In this document: positions 24,310 to 33,260 of the stretch, piece by piece
Numbering within the stretch: the stretch's first letter is position 1
Layout of the letters: the number at the start of each line of letters is the position of its first letter
Assembly (NCBI RefSeq): GCF_025145845.1
Contig: NZ_CP102253.1
Location: 3,224,001 to 3,288,000, forward strand
Length of the DNA: 64,000 bases
DNA from: Alistipes shahii WAL 8301
GTDB lineage: Bacteria > Bacteroidota > Bacteroidia > Bacteroidales > Rikenellaceae
Direction of reading: 5' to 3'
Made by a program: the position numbers and the translations under genes
The notes under the pieces: generated by a model
What the model saw: only the letters and a program-made list of their open reading frames with translations
Told to the model about the DNA's origin: nothing
Databases searched by the model: none

Positions 24310-26766
24310 TTACCGTTTTACTTTATGTGCCAGCGACCGGAAGAAGAGCTTGATGCGTTTGCGGTAGCTTACTTCCTTGTAATCGTCTCCGTAGCCATAT
24401 CCGTATCCATAACCGTAACCGTAGCCATACCCGTATCCATATCCGTGACGGCGGGCGCGGGTGCTGTTCAGAACGATGCACATGTTGTGGAGCTTCTTCT
24501 CGCGGTAGAGCCGCTCGATGTCGGGCAGCTGGCGCCGGTCGAGCACGCCCTCGCGTACGATGTATATACAGAGGTCCGCAAGCCGGTCGGTGATAATTGC
24601 GTCGGCCACCGACATGGCGGGCGTACTGTCGAGGAAGACATAATCGTATCTGCCGCGCATTTCGGCGATGAGCTTGTCGAGTTTGTCCGAAAGGAGCATC
24701 TCCGCCGGGTTGGGCGGCTGCACTCCTGCGTAAATCACGTCGAGATTCTGGTGGAATCCGGAGTTCTGGATCATGCTCTCCACATCGGAGACCGTTCCTG
24801 CGAGATAGCTCGTGATGCCGGTTTTGCTGTTGCTGTGGCCCAGCTGGGACGACAGGGCATGGCGGCGCAGGTCGAGGTCGATCAGCAGCACGCGCTTGCC
24901 GGCCATGGCGAGGGTCATGGCCAGGTTCGTCGCCACGAAGGTCTTGCCTGCGTGCGGGTCCGACGAGGTGAAGAGAATGGTGCGGATGTCGGTTCCGGCC
25001 GAGACGCTCATAAACGTCATGTTCGAGCGCAGAATGCGGAAAGCCTCCGACAGGGCGTCGCGGCCCGTTTCGCGCACCACGATCCCGGCCTTGCCGCCGC
25101 CCTCGTGGTAGGGGATGTCGCCCAGGAACGGGGCGTTGACGTTGTCCTCGATGTCCTTGCGACCGCGGATGGTCGTGTCGAGCATGCCGATCAGGTAGAG
25201 CAGACCGAAGGGAATGGCCAGACCCACGATCAGGGCGATGCCCAGAATCATCATCGGTCGGGGCGATACGGGAGCGTTGCTGCCGTAGGCGTAGTCGATC
25301 GACCGTGAGTTGCTCTCTGCTACGGCGTAGTTGAGCTGGTTCTCCTCCTGCTTGTTCAGCAGGTAGAGGAACAGTTCTTCCTTGATCTTCTGCTGGCGCG
25401 TGATGCCCAGGATGACCTTCTCCTGCGAAGGCATGGTCGAGATGCGGATGTTGGCCTGCGTCTCCTCCTTGCGCATGGCGTCGCGCTGGATTTCGAGCGT
25501 CGAGATGTTGGAGTCGAGCGACGAGATGATCGAACGCCGCACGGCGGCCAGCAGGTTGTCGAGGTCCTGAATGACGGGGCTGCGCTCCGAACTGTTCTCC
25601 AGCAGTTTCTCGCGGCGCAGGATCGCCGAGTTGTAATCTTCGATTTGCTTGGCGATGGCCGTGTTGGTTCCCGCGGCCGCCATCGCCGGAATCAGTTCAC
25701 CGACGTTTTTCGGGTCGTTCAGGTAGGTGCGAATGTACTCCGCCACGTTGATCTGGTTTTCGAGCGAAAGACCTTCCGTCTTGTAGCGCGAACTTTCCGA
25801 CACGCTGCGCGCGGCCTCCGAGGTGATGTCCACCATCCGGTTGTCCTTCTTGATGTCCTCGATATTGCGGTCCACGTCGCCCAGCTCGCGTCCGATAACG
25901 TCCAGACGGGCCTTGATGAACTTGCCCGTAGCGACCGACACGCGACGCTTGTCCTCGATGGCGTCTTCGTTGTAGGCCTCGATCAGCGTGTTGATCACGT
26001 CTTCGGCGCGCCGGGGGACGGTGTTGTTCATCGAGATGGTCACCACCGAAGCCTGCTTGTTGGCCACGTCGCTTTTCACGGCTGCGCGGTAGGCGTTAGT
26101 GGTCCGTCCCAGCGAACTCTTGGTCACGCGGATCGGAACCCCGATGTAGTCGGGGGCCATGTAGAGCGACTTCTGCACCACGACCTGACCCACGGGAGTC
26201 GGGATCGTGTCACCGTAAGCCGCCGTGATGACGCTGCGGCTCTCGTGCTTGGTGACGAACTGGTCTTTGAATTCGCTCAACCGGATTTTGTCGTCGTCGA
26301 TCGGCGTGATCTCCATTGCGAGCGACTGGTTGTCGTTGTCGTTGATGAACTTCACGTCGATCGGGGCCTGGCCGTAGAGGTCGCGCCGGCGGAGCCCGTC
26401 GCTCACCGAATAGTTGACCGTCAGGTTGAGCTGCTTGACCACGTTGGTCATCAGACGCCGCGACTGGAGGATGAATACTTCGTTGTCGACGTTGCGGCGG
26501 TTCTGGAATCCCGCCAGATCGCTGAATGCCGTGAGATCCACGTCTCCGCCCTTGCGGCTGTCCTTGACCAGAATGGTCGCCGTGCGGCTGTAAATCTTCG
26601 GGGTGCTGGCCAGATAGTAGTAGGCCGCGCAGAGACAGCATACGGTCGAAAGCACGAACCAATACCAGTTGGCGATCACCATGCGGATGATGTCGTGCAG
26701 GGTGATCGTGTTCGTCAGTTCTTCGTTGTTGGTCTGTATCTGTGAATTGATCTGTTGTTCTGCCAT
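24310..26766 (-). CDS. Wzz-type chain-length protein fused to BY-kinase (tyrosine autokinase)
   Basis: An 818-residue inner-membrane protein that controls export and chain length of extracellular polysaccharide. The N-terminal Wzz domain has a membrane helix near residues 30-52 and a second near 502-524, with a coiled periplasmic region between. The cytoplasmic BY-kinase domain has Walker A SSDPHAGKTFVATNLA (about residues 595-610), Walker A' VLLIDLDLRR and Walker B YDYVFLDSTPA. The C-terminal tyrosine cluster is unusual: nine Gly-Tyr units in a row, then DDY and VSY. Autophosphorylation of such a cluster is known for the family. Lies nine bases after the Wza-like gene. Confidence 0.95.
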   Translation of the reverse strand: MAEQQINSQIQTNNEELTNTITLHDIIRMVIANWYWFVLSTVCCLCAAYYYLASTPKIYSRTATILVKDSRKGGDVDLTAFSDLAGFQNRRNVDNEVFILQSRRLMTNVVKQLNLTVNYSVSDGLRRRDLYGQAPIDVKFINDNDNQSLAMEITPIDDDKIRLSEFKDQFVTKHESRSVITAAYGDTIPTPVGQVVVQKSLYMAPDYIGVPIRVTKSSLGRTTNAYRAAVKSDVANKQASVVTISMNNTVPRRAEDVINTLIEAYNEDAIEDKRRVSVATGKFIKARLDVIGRELGDVDRNIEDIKKDNRMVDITSEAARSVSESSRYKTEGLSLENQINVAEYIRTYLNDPKNVGELIPAMAAAGTNTAIAKQIEDYNSAILRREKLLENSSERSPVIQDLDNLLAAVRRSIISSLDSNISTLEIQRDAMRKEETQANIRISTMPSQEKVILGITRQQKIKEELFLYLLNKQEENQLNYAVAESNSRSIDYAYGSNAPVSPRPMMILGIALIVGLAIPFGLLYLIGMLDTTIRGRKDIEDNVNAPFLGDIPYHEGGGKAGIVVRETGRDALSEAFRILRSNMTFMSVSAGTDIRTILFTSSDPHAGKTFVATNLAMTLAMAGKRVLLIDLDLRRHALSSQLGHSNSKTGITSYLAGTVSDVESMIQNSGFHQNLDVIYAGVQPPNPAEMLLSDKLDKLIAEMRGRYDYVFLDSTPAMSVADAIITDRLADLCIYIVREGVLDRRQLPDIERLYREKKLHNMCIVLNSTRARRHGYGYGYGYGYGYGYGYGYGDDYKEVSYRKRIKLFFRSLAHKVKR
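24388..24444 (-). repeat. Hexanucleotide repeat encoding (Gly-Tyr)9
   Basis: Ten Gly and nine Tyr codons alternate in the BY-kinase tail. Codon choice varies (TAT/TAC, GGA/GGT/GGC/GGG), so the array is held by selection on protein or is an old expansion, not a fresh slippage product. Confidence 0.85.
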
Positions 26767-26775
26767 GGAGCCTTG

Positions 26776-27573
26776 CTATTTGGTGAGGGTTACGATGAGT
26801 GTCGCCACCGAAATCGCCGTTCCCACCAGCGAAAGGTAGAAATTGCGGTTCTGGCTGATCTCGCCCGTCTGCGCCTTGTACTTGTTGGGTTTCACGTATA
26901 CCACGTCGTTCTGCTGGAGGTAGAAAGCCGGGGAGTTGAAGATGTCGGTCGATGTGAGGTCGAGGTATTCGATCGTGCGCACGCCGTCCACCTCGCGCGT
27001 CACGGCCACCTCCGAACGCACGCCGTATACGGTCATGTCGCCGGCCATCGCCAGAGCGTCGAAAATCGAAACCTTGTCGCGTGTGACATCGTAGAATCCG
27101 GGGCGGGCCACTTCGCCGATGACCGAAATCTTCATGTCGGCGAACTGTACGTTGACCGTGGGGTCGTTGATATATCCGCCGTCGATGATCTTCTTGGCGA
27201 TGGCCTGGGCCAGTTCGCTGCGGGTCTTGCCCTTGCATTCGATCTTGCCGATCACGGGCATTTCGAGCATGCCGTTCTCGTCGACGGTGCGCATCTGGAG
27301 CGCCTGCGAGTTTGCCGCGCTGGAGACGTTGGTTCCCGTGAGCGAATTGTAGGAGGTCGCCGAGTTGAACGGCACTGCCAGTTCGGGGTCCTTGCTGTTG
27401 ACGACGATCGTCAGCCGGTCGAGCGGCTTGATGCGGATCTGTCCGTTTTCGGCGATTTGTTCGGGTGTGAAGGGCTGGGCGTCCTGCAGGTACCATACGC
27501 GCTTCTGTGCGGAGCACGAAACGAGCAGTATGCCGAGGACCGCTGTCCCGATGAGAAGGCAGAGTTGCTTCAT
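26776..27573 (-). CDS. Polysaccharide export outer-membrane lipoprotein (Wza-like)
   Basis: A 265-residue lipoprotein (lipobox LLVSC, Cys20). It has the Poly_export domain (IKPLDRLTIVVNSKDPELAVPFN and PVIGKIECKGKTRSELAQAIAKKI) and an SLBB domain (ISVIGEVARPGFYDV). A hydrophobic C-terminal stretch (FYLSLVGTAISVATLIVTL) may be the outer-membrane segment. With the downstream BY-kinase it forms the export channel and regulator of a polysaccharide system; glycosyltransferase genes are not in this window. The start at 27573 is preceded by an AT-rich leader. Confidence 0.94.
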   Translation of the reverse strand: MKQLCLLIGTAVLGILLVSCSAQKRVWYLQDAQPFTPEQIAENGQIRIKPLDRLTIVVNSKDPELAVPFNSATSYNSLTGTNVSSAANSQALQMRTVDENGMLEMPVIGKIECKGKTRSELAQAIAKKIIDGGYINDPTVNVQFADMKISVIGEVARPGFYDVTRDKVSIFDALAMAGDMTVYGVRSEVAVTREVDGVRTIEYLDLTSTDIFNSPAFYLQQNDVVYVKPNKYKAQTGEISQNRNFYLSLVGTAISVATLIVTLTK

Positions 27574-27605
27574 TTTTAATAAGGCGTTGATTGTAATTAC
27601 GTGCG

Positions 27606-27613
27606 CAAAGATA
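27606..27613 (-). promoter_or_regulatory. -7 box of the Wza-like gene
   Basis: Minus strand TATCTTTG, 33 bases before the start codon. No good -33 match. Confidence 0.55.
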
Positions 27614-27711
27614 TAAATTAATTCTGAAAAACAGCCGCTTTTCGAAGGTGATATTTTACAAGTATGTAGGTAATGCGTTGCCGGATACGTGTTTTTTTGC
27701 AAAAAAATCGT

Positions 27712-27719
27712 ATCTTTGG
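27712..27719 (+). promoter_or_regulatory. -7 box of pgmB
   Basis: TATCTTTG, 18 bases before the pgmB ATG. It is divergent from the Wza promoter. A TTTG at 27697-27700 is too close (11 bases) to be the usual partner. Confidence 0.55.
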
Positions 27720-27736
27720 TATCCGAAATTCAAAAA

Positions 27737-28399
27737 ATGATAGACTGCTGCATATTCGATTTGGACGGAGTTGTCGTCGATACGGCCCGCTACCACTATC
27801 TGGCGTGGGCCGCGCTGGCTCGTGAACTGGGCTTTGAATTCACGCCCGTGCAGGGCGAAGCGACCAAGGGTGTGAGCCGCATGGCGTCGCTGGAGATCGT
27901 CCTGCGCGCCGGAGGGCTTGAGGGGCGTTTTTCCGCCGCCGAGAGGGAGCGTCTCGCCGCCGAAAAGAATGCGCGTTACCTGCGTTTCGTTTCGCAAATG
28001 ACACCCGCCGAGGTGCTTCCGGGCGTGGCGGCGTTTTTGCACGACGTGCGCAGCCGCGGCGTGCGGACGGTGCTCGGCTCGGCGTCGAAGAACGCGGGGA
28101 CGATCCTCGACCGGTGCGGCCTTCGGCCGCTGTTCGACGCCGTGGTCGACGGCAACGAGGTTTCGCGGGCCAAACCCGATCCCGAGGTTTTCCTGAAGGG
28201 TGCCGCCGCCGTGGACGCCGCGCCTTCCGTGTGCGTGGTCTTCGAGGACGCCGCCGCGGGTATCGAGGCTGCTTCGCGTGCGGGCATGCGTTCGGTGGGC
28301 GTCGGGGGCGGTGCGTCGCTTTCGGCCGCCACGATGCGGCTGGAAACCTTCGCGGGGTTTACGTTTGAACAATTGGCGATGAAGATCGACCGGGACTGA
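27737..28399 (+). CDS. pgmB: Beta-phosphoglucomutase
   Basis: A 220-residue HAD enzyme converting beta-glucose 1-phosphate to glucose 6-phosphate. The nucleophile motif is FDLDGVVVD with D8 and D10; TPAEVLPGVAAFLHDVRSRGVRTVLGSASKNAG and KPDPEVFLKGA follow, then the acidic VVFEDAAAGIEAA. The helical cap has the TKGVSRMASLEI segment seen in this subfamily. It stands first in an operon with maltose phosphorylase and an amylase, which supplies its substrate. The ATG at 27737 is preferred over 27689 because a promoter box lies between them. Confidence 0.93.
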   Translation: MIDCCIFDLDGVVVDTARYHYLAWAALARELGFEFTPVQGEATKGVSRMASLEIVLRAGGLEGRFSAAERERLAAEKNARYLRFVSQMTPAEVLPGVAAFLHDVRSRGVRTVLGSASKNAGTILDRCGLRPLFDAVVDGNEVSRAKPDPEVFLKGAAAVDAAPSVCVVFEDAAAGIEAASRAGMRSVGVGGGASLSAATMRLETFAGFTFEQLAMKIDRD

Positions 28400-28470
28400 T
28401 TGCAACCCCGGCGCAACGCCGCGGAAGGCTGCGGCCGGGGCGGTGAAACGAGCGATAAAGAGTATAGATT

Positions 28471-30753
28471 ATGAACGACGGATATGTAAAAACCGATCCC
28501 TGGCGCCTCGTCGAGGATCGCTTCGACCCTTCGCGGGCGCTCTCTTCCGAGTCGCTCTTCGCGCTGGGCAACGGCGTGATGGGCGGCCGGGCCAATTTCG
28601 AGGAGCGTTACTCGGGCGAGACGCTTCAGGGCAATTATATCGGCGGGGTCTATTATCCCGACAAGACCCGTGTGGGGTGGTGGAAGAACGGCTACCCGGA
28701 GTATTTCGCCAAGGTCCCGAACGCCGCGTTCTGGATCGGGGTCGATGTCGCGGTCGACGGCGAGCCGCTCGACCTGGCGACCGTCGCGGAGGTGAAGAGC
28801 TTTTACCGCGAGACGGACATGCGCCGCTCGGTGCTGACGCGCCGCATGAGGGTTGTGCTGAAAAACGGCGTCGAGGTGGCCGTCGAGACGGTTCGTTTCC
28901 TCTCGCTGGCGCGCCGCGAACTGGGCGTCGTGAAATACGCCGTCACGCCGCTCAACCGGGCGGCCCGGATCACCTTCTCGCCCCATGTCGACGCCGACGT
29001 GCGCAATGCCGACGCCAACTACGACGAAAAGTTCTGGGAGGAGGTCTCGACCGAGGCCGACGCCACGCAGAGCCGTACCAAAAAGAGCGGTTTCGAGGCG
29101 GCCTGGGCGCAGGCCGTCGAGCTGGACGGCGCCGAGTGGCATTGCGAAACCCGCCCCGAGAAGGTCCGGGCCACCGCAGCGGTCAGCCGTGAAAAGGGCT
29201 GCGCCGCCGTCTTATATAAATATGCGGGCATCTGCTCGTCGCTCAACCACGCTCCGGCGGACCTTATCGCCGCGGCGCGCTGCGTCGCGGCTTCGGGACA
29301 GGAGGCGGGCTTCGAGGCCCTGCTCGAAGAGCAGACGGCCGCCTGGGCCGCCCGCTGGCACGGCTGCGACATCGAAATCGGGGGCGACGCCCGGGCGCAG
29401 CAGGGCATCCGCTTCTGCATCTTCATGTTGCTGCAAACCTATACCGGGGTGGACACCCGTCTGAATATCGGTCCGAAGGGCTTCACGGGCGAGAAATACG
29501 GCGGCGTGACCTACTGGGACACCGAGGCCTACTGCCTGCCGTTCTACCTGGCCACCGCCGGGCGGGCCGTCGCCCGCGAACTGCTCGTCTACCGCTACAA
29601 CCAGCTCGACAAGGCCATCGAAAACGCTGCGAAGCTGGGCTTCCGCGACGGTGCGGCGCTCTACCCGATGGTCACCGTCAACGGCGAGGAGTGCCACAAC
29701 GAGTGGGAGATCACCTTCGAGGAGATCCACCGCAACGGCGCCGTCGCCTACGCGATTTTCAACTACATCCGCTATACCGGCGACATGGCGTATTTGGCCG
29801 ACTGCGGGCTGGAGGTGCTGCTGTCCGTGGCGCGCTTCTGGGCGCAGCGCATCACGTGGTCCGGGGCGCGGCGAAAATATGTCATGCTGGGCGTCACGGG
29901 TCCCAACGAGTACGAGAACAACGTCGACAACAACTGGTATACCTCCTACATCGCCTGCTGGTCGATGCGCTATGCCGCCGAGTCGGCGGCGTGGGTGCGT
30001 GAAAACCGCCCTGCGGACTACGCGCGCATCTGCGCGAAGCGACGTTTCGACGAGACGGCCGAGACGAAGCGGTGGCTCGAAATCGCCGACGGCATGTACT
30101 TCGGCGAGGACCGCGAACTGGGCATCTTCCTCCAGCAGGACGGCTATCTGGACAAGGAGCAGACGTTGGCCAAAGACCTTGACCCTGTGGATCGCCCCAT
30201 CAACCAGCGCTGGTCGTGGGACCGCATCCTGCGCTCGTGCCTGATCAAGCAGGCCGACGTGTTGCAGGGGCTTTATTTCTTCGGCGACGATTTCGACCTC
30301 GACACCGTCCGCCGCAACTTCCGCTTCTACGAGGCGCGCACGGTCCACGAATCGTCGCTCTCGCCCTGCGTCCATGCCATCCTCGCCGCGCGTATCGGCG
30401 ATCTGGACAAGGCCTACGAACTCTACCTGCGCACGGTGCGCCTGGACCTCGACGACTACAACCGCGAGGTCCGCGAGGGCTGCCATGTCACTTCGATGGC
30501 GGGTTCGTGGCTCTCGGTGGTCGAGGGTTTCGGGGGCATGCGCGTCCGCGACGGCGTGCTGTCGTTCGACCCGCAGTTGCCGGCCGCGTGGGAGTCCCTC
30601 TCGTTCAAGGTCAATTTCCGGGACCGGGTCCTGACGGTCCGGATCACCCGCAATGCGGTCGAGGTGGCGAACGAAGGTGCCCCCGTCGAACTTGAAATCC
30701 GCGGCGTGCGCCGGCTGATCGCGGACAAGGTAATTATGAATTGTGAATTATGA
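28471..30753 (+). CDS. mapA: Maltose phosphorylase (GH65)
   Basis: A 760-residue GH65 enzyme that splits maltose with phosphate into glucose and beta-glucose 1-phosphate. The catalytic Glu is E480 in TGPNEYENNVDNNWYTS; KGFTGEKYGGVTYWDTEAYCLPFYL and NRNGA-like IHRNGAVAYAIFNY mark the (alpha/alpha)6 barrel. The N-terminal beta domain begins ALSSESLFALGNGVMGGRANFEE. Other GH65 phosphorylases (trehalose, kojibiose) are possible, but the neighbours pgmB and GH13 amylase favour maltose. Its last codons lie in an AT-rich run like the intergenic micro-repeats, and its stop overlaps the next ATG. Confidence 0.93.
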   Translation: MNDGYVKTDPWRLVEDRFDPSRALSSESLFALGNGVMGGRANFEERYSGETLQGNYIGGVYYPDKTRVGWWKNGYPEYFAKVPNAAFWIGVDVAVDGEPLDLATVAEVKSFYRETDMRRSVLTRRMRVVLKNGVEVAVETVRFLSLARRELGVVKYAVTPLNRAARITFSPHVDADVRNADANYDEKFWEEVSTEADATQSRTKKSGFEAAWAQAVELDGAEWHCETRPEKVRATAAVSREKGCAAVLYKYAGICSSLNHAPADLIAAARCVAASGQEAGFEALLEEQTAAWAARWHGCDIEIGGDARAQQGIRFCIFMLLQTYTGVDTRLNIGPKGFTGEKYGGVTYWDTEAYCLPFYLATAGRAVARELLVYRYNQLDKAIENAAKLGFRDGAALYPMVTVNGEECHNEWEITFEEIHRNGAVAYAIFNYIRYTGDMAYLADCGLEVLLSVARFWAQRITWSGARRKYVMLGVTGPNEYENNVDNNWYTSYIACWSMRYAAESAAWVRENRPADYARICAKRRFDETAETKRWLEIADGMYFGEDRELGIFLQQDGYLDKEQTLAKDLDPVDRPINQRWSWDRILRSCLIKQADVLQGLYFFGDDFDLDTVRRNFRFYEARTVHESSLSPCVHAILAARIGDLDKAYELYLRTVRLDLDDYNREVREGCHVTSMAGSWLSVVEGFGGMRVRDGVLSFDPQLPAAWESLSFKVNFRDRVLTVRITRNAVEVANEGAPVELEIRGVRRLIADKVIMNCEL

Positions 30754-32021
30754 ATTGTTTTTGGCCGCAGGCTGTCCTGTATGAAATGAACGTGCGCCAG
30801 CTCACGCCCGAAGGCACGCTGCGCGCGGCAACTTCAAAACTGCCTTTCCTCAAAGACCTCGGCGTCGACGCCGTGTGGCTCATGCCGGTCTATCCGATCG
30901 GGGAGGCCGGGCGCAAAGGCTCGCTCGGCTCCTACTATTCGATCCGCGACTACTGCGCCGTGAACCCCGAGCTGGGCACGATGGCCGACTTCGACGCCTT
31001 CGTCGCCGAGGCCCACCGCCTCGGCATGCGGGTCCTGCTCGACTGGGTGGCCAACCACACGGCGCGCGACGCGCGGTGGATCGCCGAAAAGCCCGCCTCG
31101 TGGTACGAACGCGACGCCGCGGGCCGTCCCGCCGTGCCGTGGGACTGGTCCGACACCGCCAAACTCAACTACGCCGACCGCGACGTGTGGCGCGCGCAGG
31201 CCGACGCCATGGAGTTCTGGCTCACGCAGCACGACGTCGACGGATTCCGCTGCGACATGGCGATGCTGGTTCCCATCGAGTTCTGGAACGAGACCTCGCT
31301 GCGCCTGCGGCGTGTGAAGCCCGATCTGTTCATGCTGGCCGAGGCCGAGGAGCGGAATCTTTTCGAGGAGGGGGCTTTCGACGCCTGCTACGCCTGGCGG
31401 ATGCACCACCTGATGAACGACGTGGCCCGGCAGCGCACCCGCGTCACGGCCCTGCGCGACTACATCTACGCCGACCGCGACGACTATCCCGACTCGGCCA
31501 TGCGGCTGGCGTTCACGTCGAACCACGACGAGAATTCGTGGAACGGCTCCGAATTTTCCAGATTGGGCGATGCGCGCGAGATCATGGCGGTCTTCACGTT
31601 CGTCGTGCCGCGCGGCCTGCCGCTGATCTACACCGGGCAGGAGATCGGCTACGACCATTCGTTCGCCTTCTTCGACCGCGATCCGATTCCCCATTACGAG
31701 GCCAACGCTTTCACCGGGTTCTACCGCCGCCTCACGGCGTTGCGCCACGACAACCCGGCCCTGGCGGCGGGGGAGCGGGGCGGCGCGATGACCGAGATCC
31801 GCAACAACGCCGAGGACTGCCTGATGACGCTGGTCCGCGAGACGGCTGACAACCGCGTCGTTGCGGTGATGAACCTCTCGCCCTACGCCATCCATGCCGA
31901 TTACTATACGGGCATCTACGCCGGGATGTACACCGACGCCATGACGGGCGAGCCTTACGAGCTTCGCGGCCGCGTCGAGGAGGATATGGCCCCGTGGAGC
32001 TACCGGATATTGTGTAATTAA
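30750..32021 (+). CDS. GH13 alpha-amylase family enzyme
   Basis: A 423-residue GH13 hydrolase. Catalytic residues are D169 (DGFRCDMA), E198 (MLAEAEE) and D260 (TSNHDENSW), with the calcium-side motif VLLDWVANHTA. The barrel starts almost at residue 1 and no signal peptide is visible, so it is probably cytoplasmic and acts on imported maltodextrins. A small C-terminal beta domain ends NMAPWSYRIL-like (EEDMAPWSYRILCN). Overlaps mapA by ATGA, forming a pgmB-mapA-amylase operon for malto-oligosaccharide use. Confidence 0.93.
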   Translation: MNCFWPQAVLYEMNVRQLTPEGTLRAATSKLPFLKDLGVDAVWLMPVYPIGEAGRKGSLGSYYSIRDYCAVNPELGTMADFDAFVAEAHRLGMRVLLDWVANHTARDARWIAEKPASWYERDAAGRPAVPWDWSDTAKLNYADRDVWRAQADAMEFWLTQHDVDGFRCDMAMLVPIEFWNETSLRLRRVKPDLFMLAEAEERNLFEEGAFDACYAWRMHHLMNDVARQRTRVTALRDYIYADRDDYPDSAMRLAFTSNHDENSWNGSEFSRLGDAREIMAVFTFVVPRGLPLIYTGQEIGYDHSFAFFDRDPIPHYEANAFTGFYRRLTALRHDNPALAAGERGGAMTEIRNNAEDCLMTLVRETADNRVVAVMNLSPYAIHADYYTGIYAGMYTDAMTGEPYELRGRVEEDMAPWSYRILCN

Positions 32022-32050
32022 AAATTGAGAATTAAGAATTAAAAATTATT
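32016..32050. repeat. AT-rich micro-repeat
   Basis: AATTAAAAATTGAGAATTAAGAATT type run starting inside the amylase stop region. A reverse-oriented relative lies at 32128-32160. Confidence 0.6.
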
Positions 32051-32162
32051 ATTTGCGAATGATTGGCTGTTGTAATGCTCTTTGCAGCCCGACTGTTCGG
32101 GCCGTTGTGATGCAGCCTGCGTTATAATTTTTCATTTTTCATTTTTAATTCTTCATTTTCTT

Positions 32163-32170
32163 TATCTTTG
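32163..32170 (+). promoter_or_regulatory. -7 box next to the TPM gene start
   Basis: TATCTTTG ends four bases before the ATG at 32175, so transcription would begin at or beside the start codon and give a leaderless mRNA. No -33 match. Confidence 0.5.
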
Positions 32171-32174
32171 CCGC

Positions 32175-33074
32175 ATGAGAAACATTGCGATCCTTTGCCT
32201 GCTGCTCGCCTGTGCGCTGCCCGCCCTTGCGGGAACCTACCGCGCGGACGAGATTCCCAATGTTCAGCGTATGGACCGGCGGCGCTATGTCTCCGATCCC
32301 GACGGTATCCTGTCGCCTGCCGCCGTGGCGCATATCGACTCCGTCTGCGCCTCGCTGCGTGAGCGGGGCCTCGCGCAGGTCGCCGTCGTCGCCGTCGACG
32401 ACATCGCGGGCGGCGATACGTTCTCGTTCGCCGTCGATCTGTTCCGCAGCTGGGGCGTAGGCTCGGCCAAAAGCAATAACGGACTGGGCATCCTGCTGGT
32501 GAAGGACCTGCGTGAGATACGCTTCGTCACGGGCGGCGGCCTCGAAGGCATCCTTCCCGACGCGCTCTGCAAACGCATCCAGCTCAACTATATGCTTCCG
32601 GCCTTCCGCGAGGGGAATTACAGCGCGGGCATGGTTGCCGGGGTGGGGGCTGCGGCCACGATCCTCGAAGGCGGCGAGGTCGATCTGGGCGGCGACGCCG
32701 ACGAGGACCTTCCGGCATGGATGATCTTCACGATCGTCTTCGGCTTCGTGATCTTCCCGCTGGGCATGGTGCTGGCGAACTACTATTTCTCCCGCCGTTG
32801 CCCGAAGTGCCGTAAGCTGACGCTGAAACAGCAGTCGCAGCAGGTGTTGAGCGTCACGCGGAACTACCGGCTGGTCGAATATACGTATGTCTGCCCGAAC
32901 TGCGGTGCGGTCGTGAAGCGGCGTTCGCGCAACCTGCGCGACGACAATTTCGGCGGCGGGGCCGGGGGCGGCACGATCATCGGCGGCGGCTTCGGACGCG
33001 GCATGGGCGGCGGCATGGGCGGCGGCTTCGGAGGAGGCTCCTTCGGCGGCGGCGGAGCCGGTTCGCGCTGGTAG
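32175..33074 (+). CDS. TPM domain protein (YgcG family) with zinc ribbon and Gly-rich tail
   Basis: A 299-residue envelope protein: signal peptide (MRNIAILCLLLACALPALA), TPM domain (YVSDPDGILSPAAVAHIDSV through GLGILLVKDLREIRFVTGGGLEG), a membrane helix near residues 180-200, then a four-Cys zinc-ribbon-like segment (CPKCRKLT ... CPNCGAVV) and a tail of GGG and GMGGG repeats. TPM proteins often pair with LemA, and lemA follows here. Role unknown, probably envelope or photosystem-unrelated membrane protein upkeep. The ATG at 32175 sits right after a -7 box. Confidence 0.87.
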   Translation: MRNIAILCLLLACALPALAGTYRADEIPNVQRMDRRRYVSDPDGILSPAAVAHIDSVCASLRERGLAQVAVVAVDDIAGGDTFSFAVDLFRSWGVGSAKSNNGLGILLVKDLREIRFVTGGGLEGILPDALCKRIQLNYMLPAFREGNYSAGMVAGVGAAATILEGGEVDLGGDADEDLPAWMIFTIVFGFVIFPLGMVLANYYFSRRCPKCRKLTLKQQSQQVLSVTRNYRLVEYTYVCPNCGAVVKRRSRNLRDDNFGGGAGGGTIIGGGFGRGMGGGMGGGFGGGSFGGGGAGSRW

Positions 33075-33142
33075 TTTAAGGTGCAGATTTCCGGGGCGTT
33101 GCATGTTGGGCTGAAAAGCGTCTGCAATTCGGTTGCGTCGCG

Positions 33143-33189
33143 ACAAGCCCTTCCCCTGAAGGAAGGGTTTGGGACGGGGTCTGGCTTGT
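33143..33189. repeat. Nested inverted repeat between the TPM gene and lemA
   Basis: ACAAGCC (33143-33149) pairs with GGCTTGT (33183-33189); inside, CCCTTCC (33148-33154) pairs with GGAAGGG (33161-33167). The two stems overlap slightly, so they may be alternatives. No T-run follows. Confidence 0.5.
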
Positions 33190-33260
33190 AAACGGCGCCG
33201 GAGGCTGCGACTGCGGCGGTTTGATGCGAAATGAGTTTAAATATATAAATAGCTTCTGTT

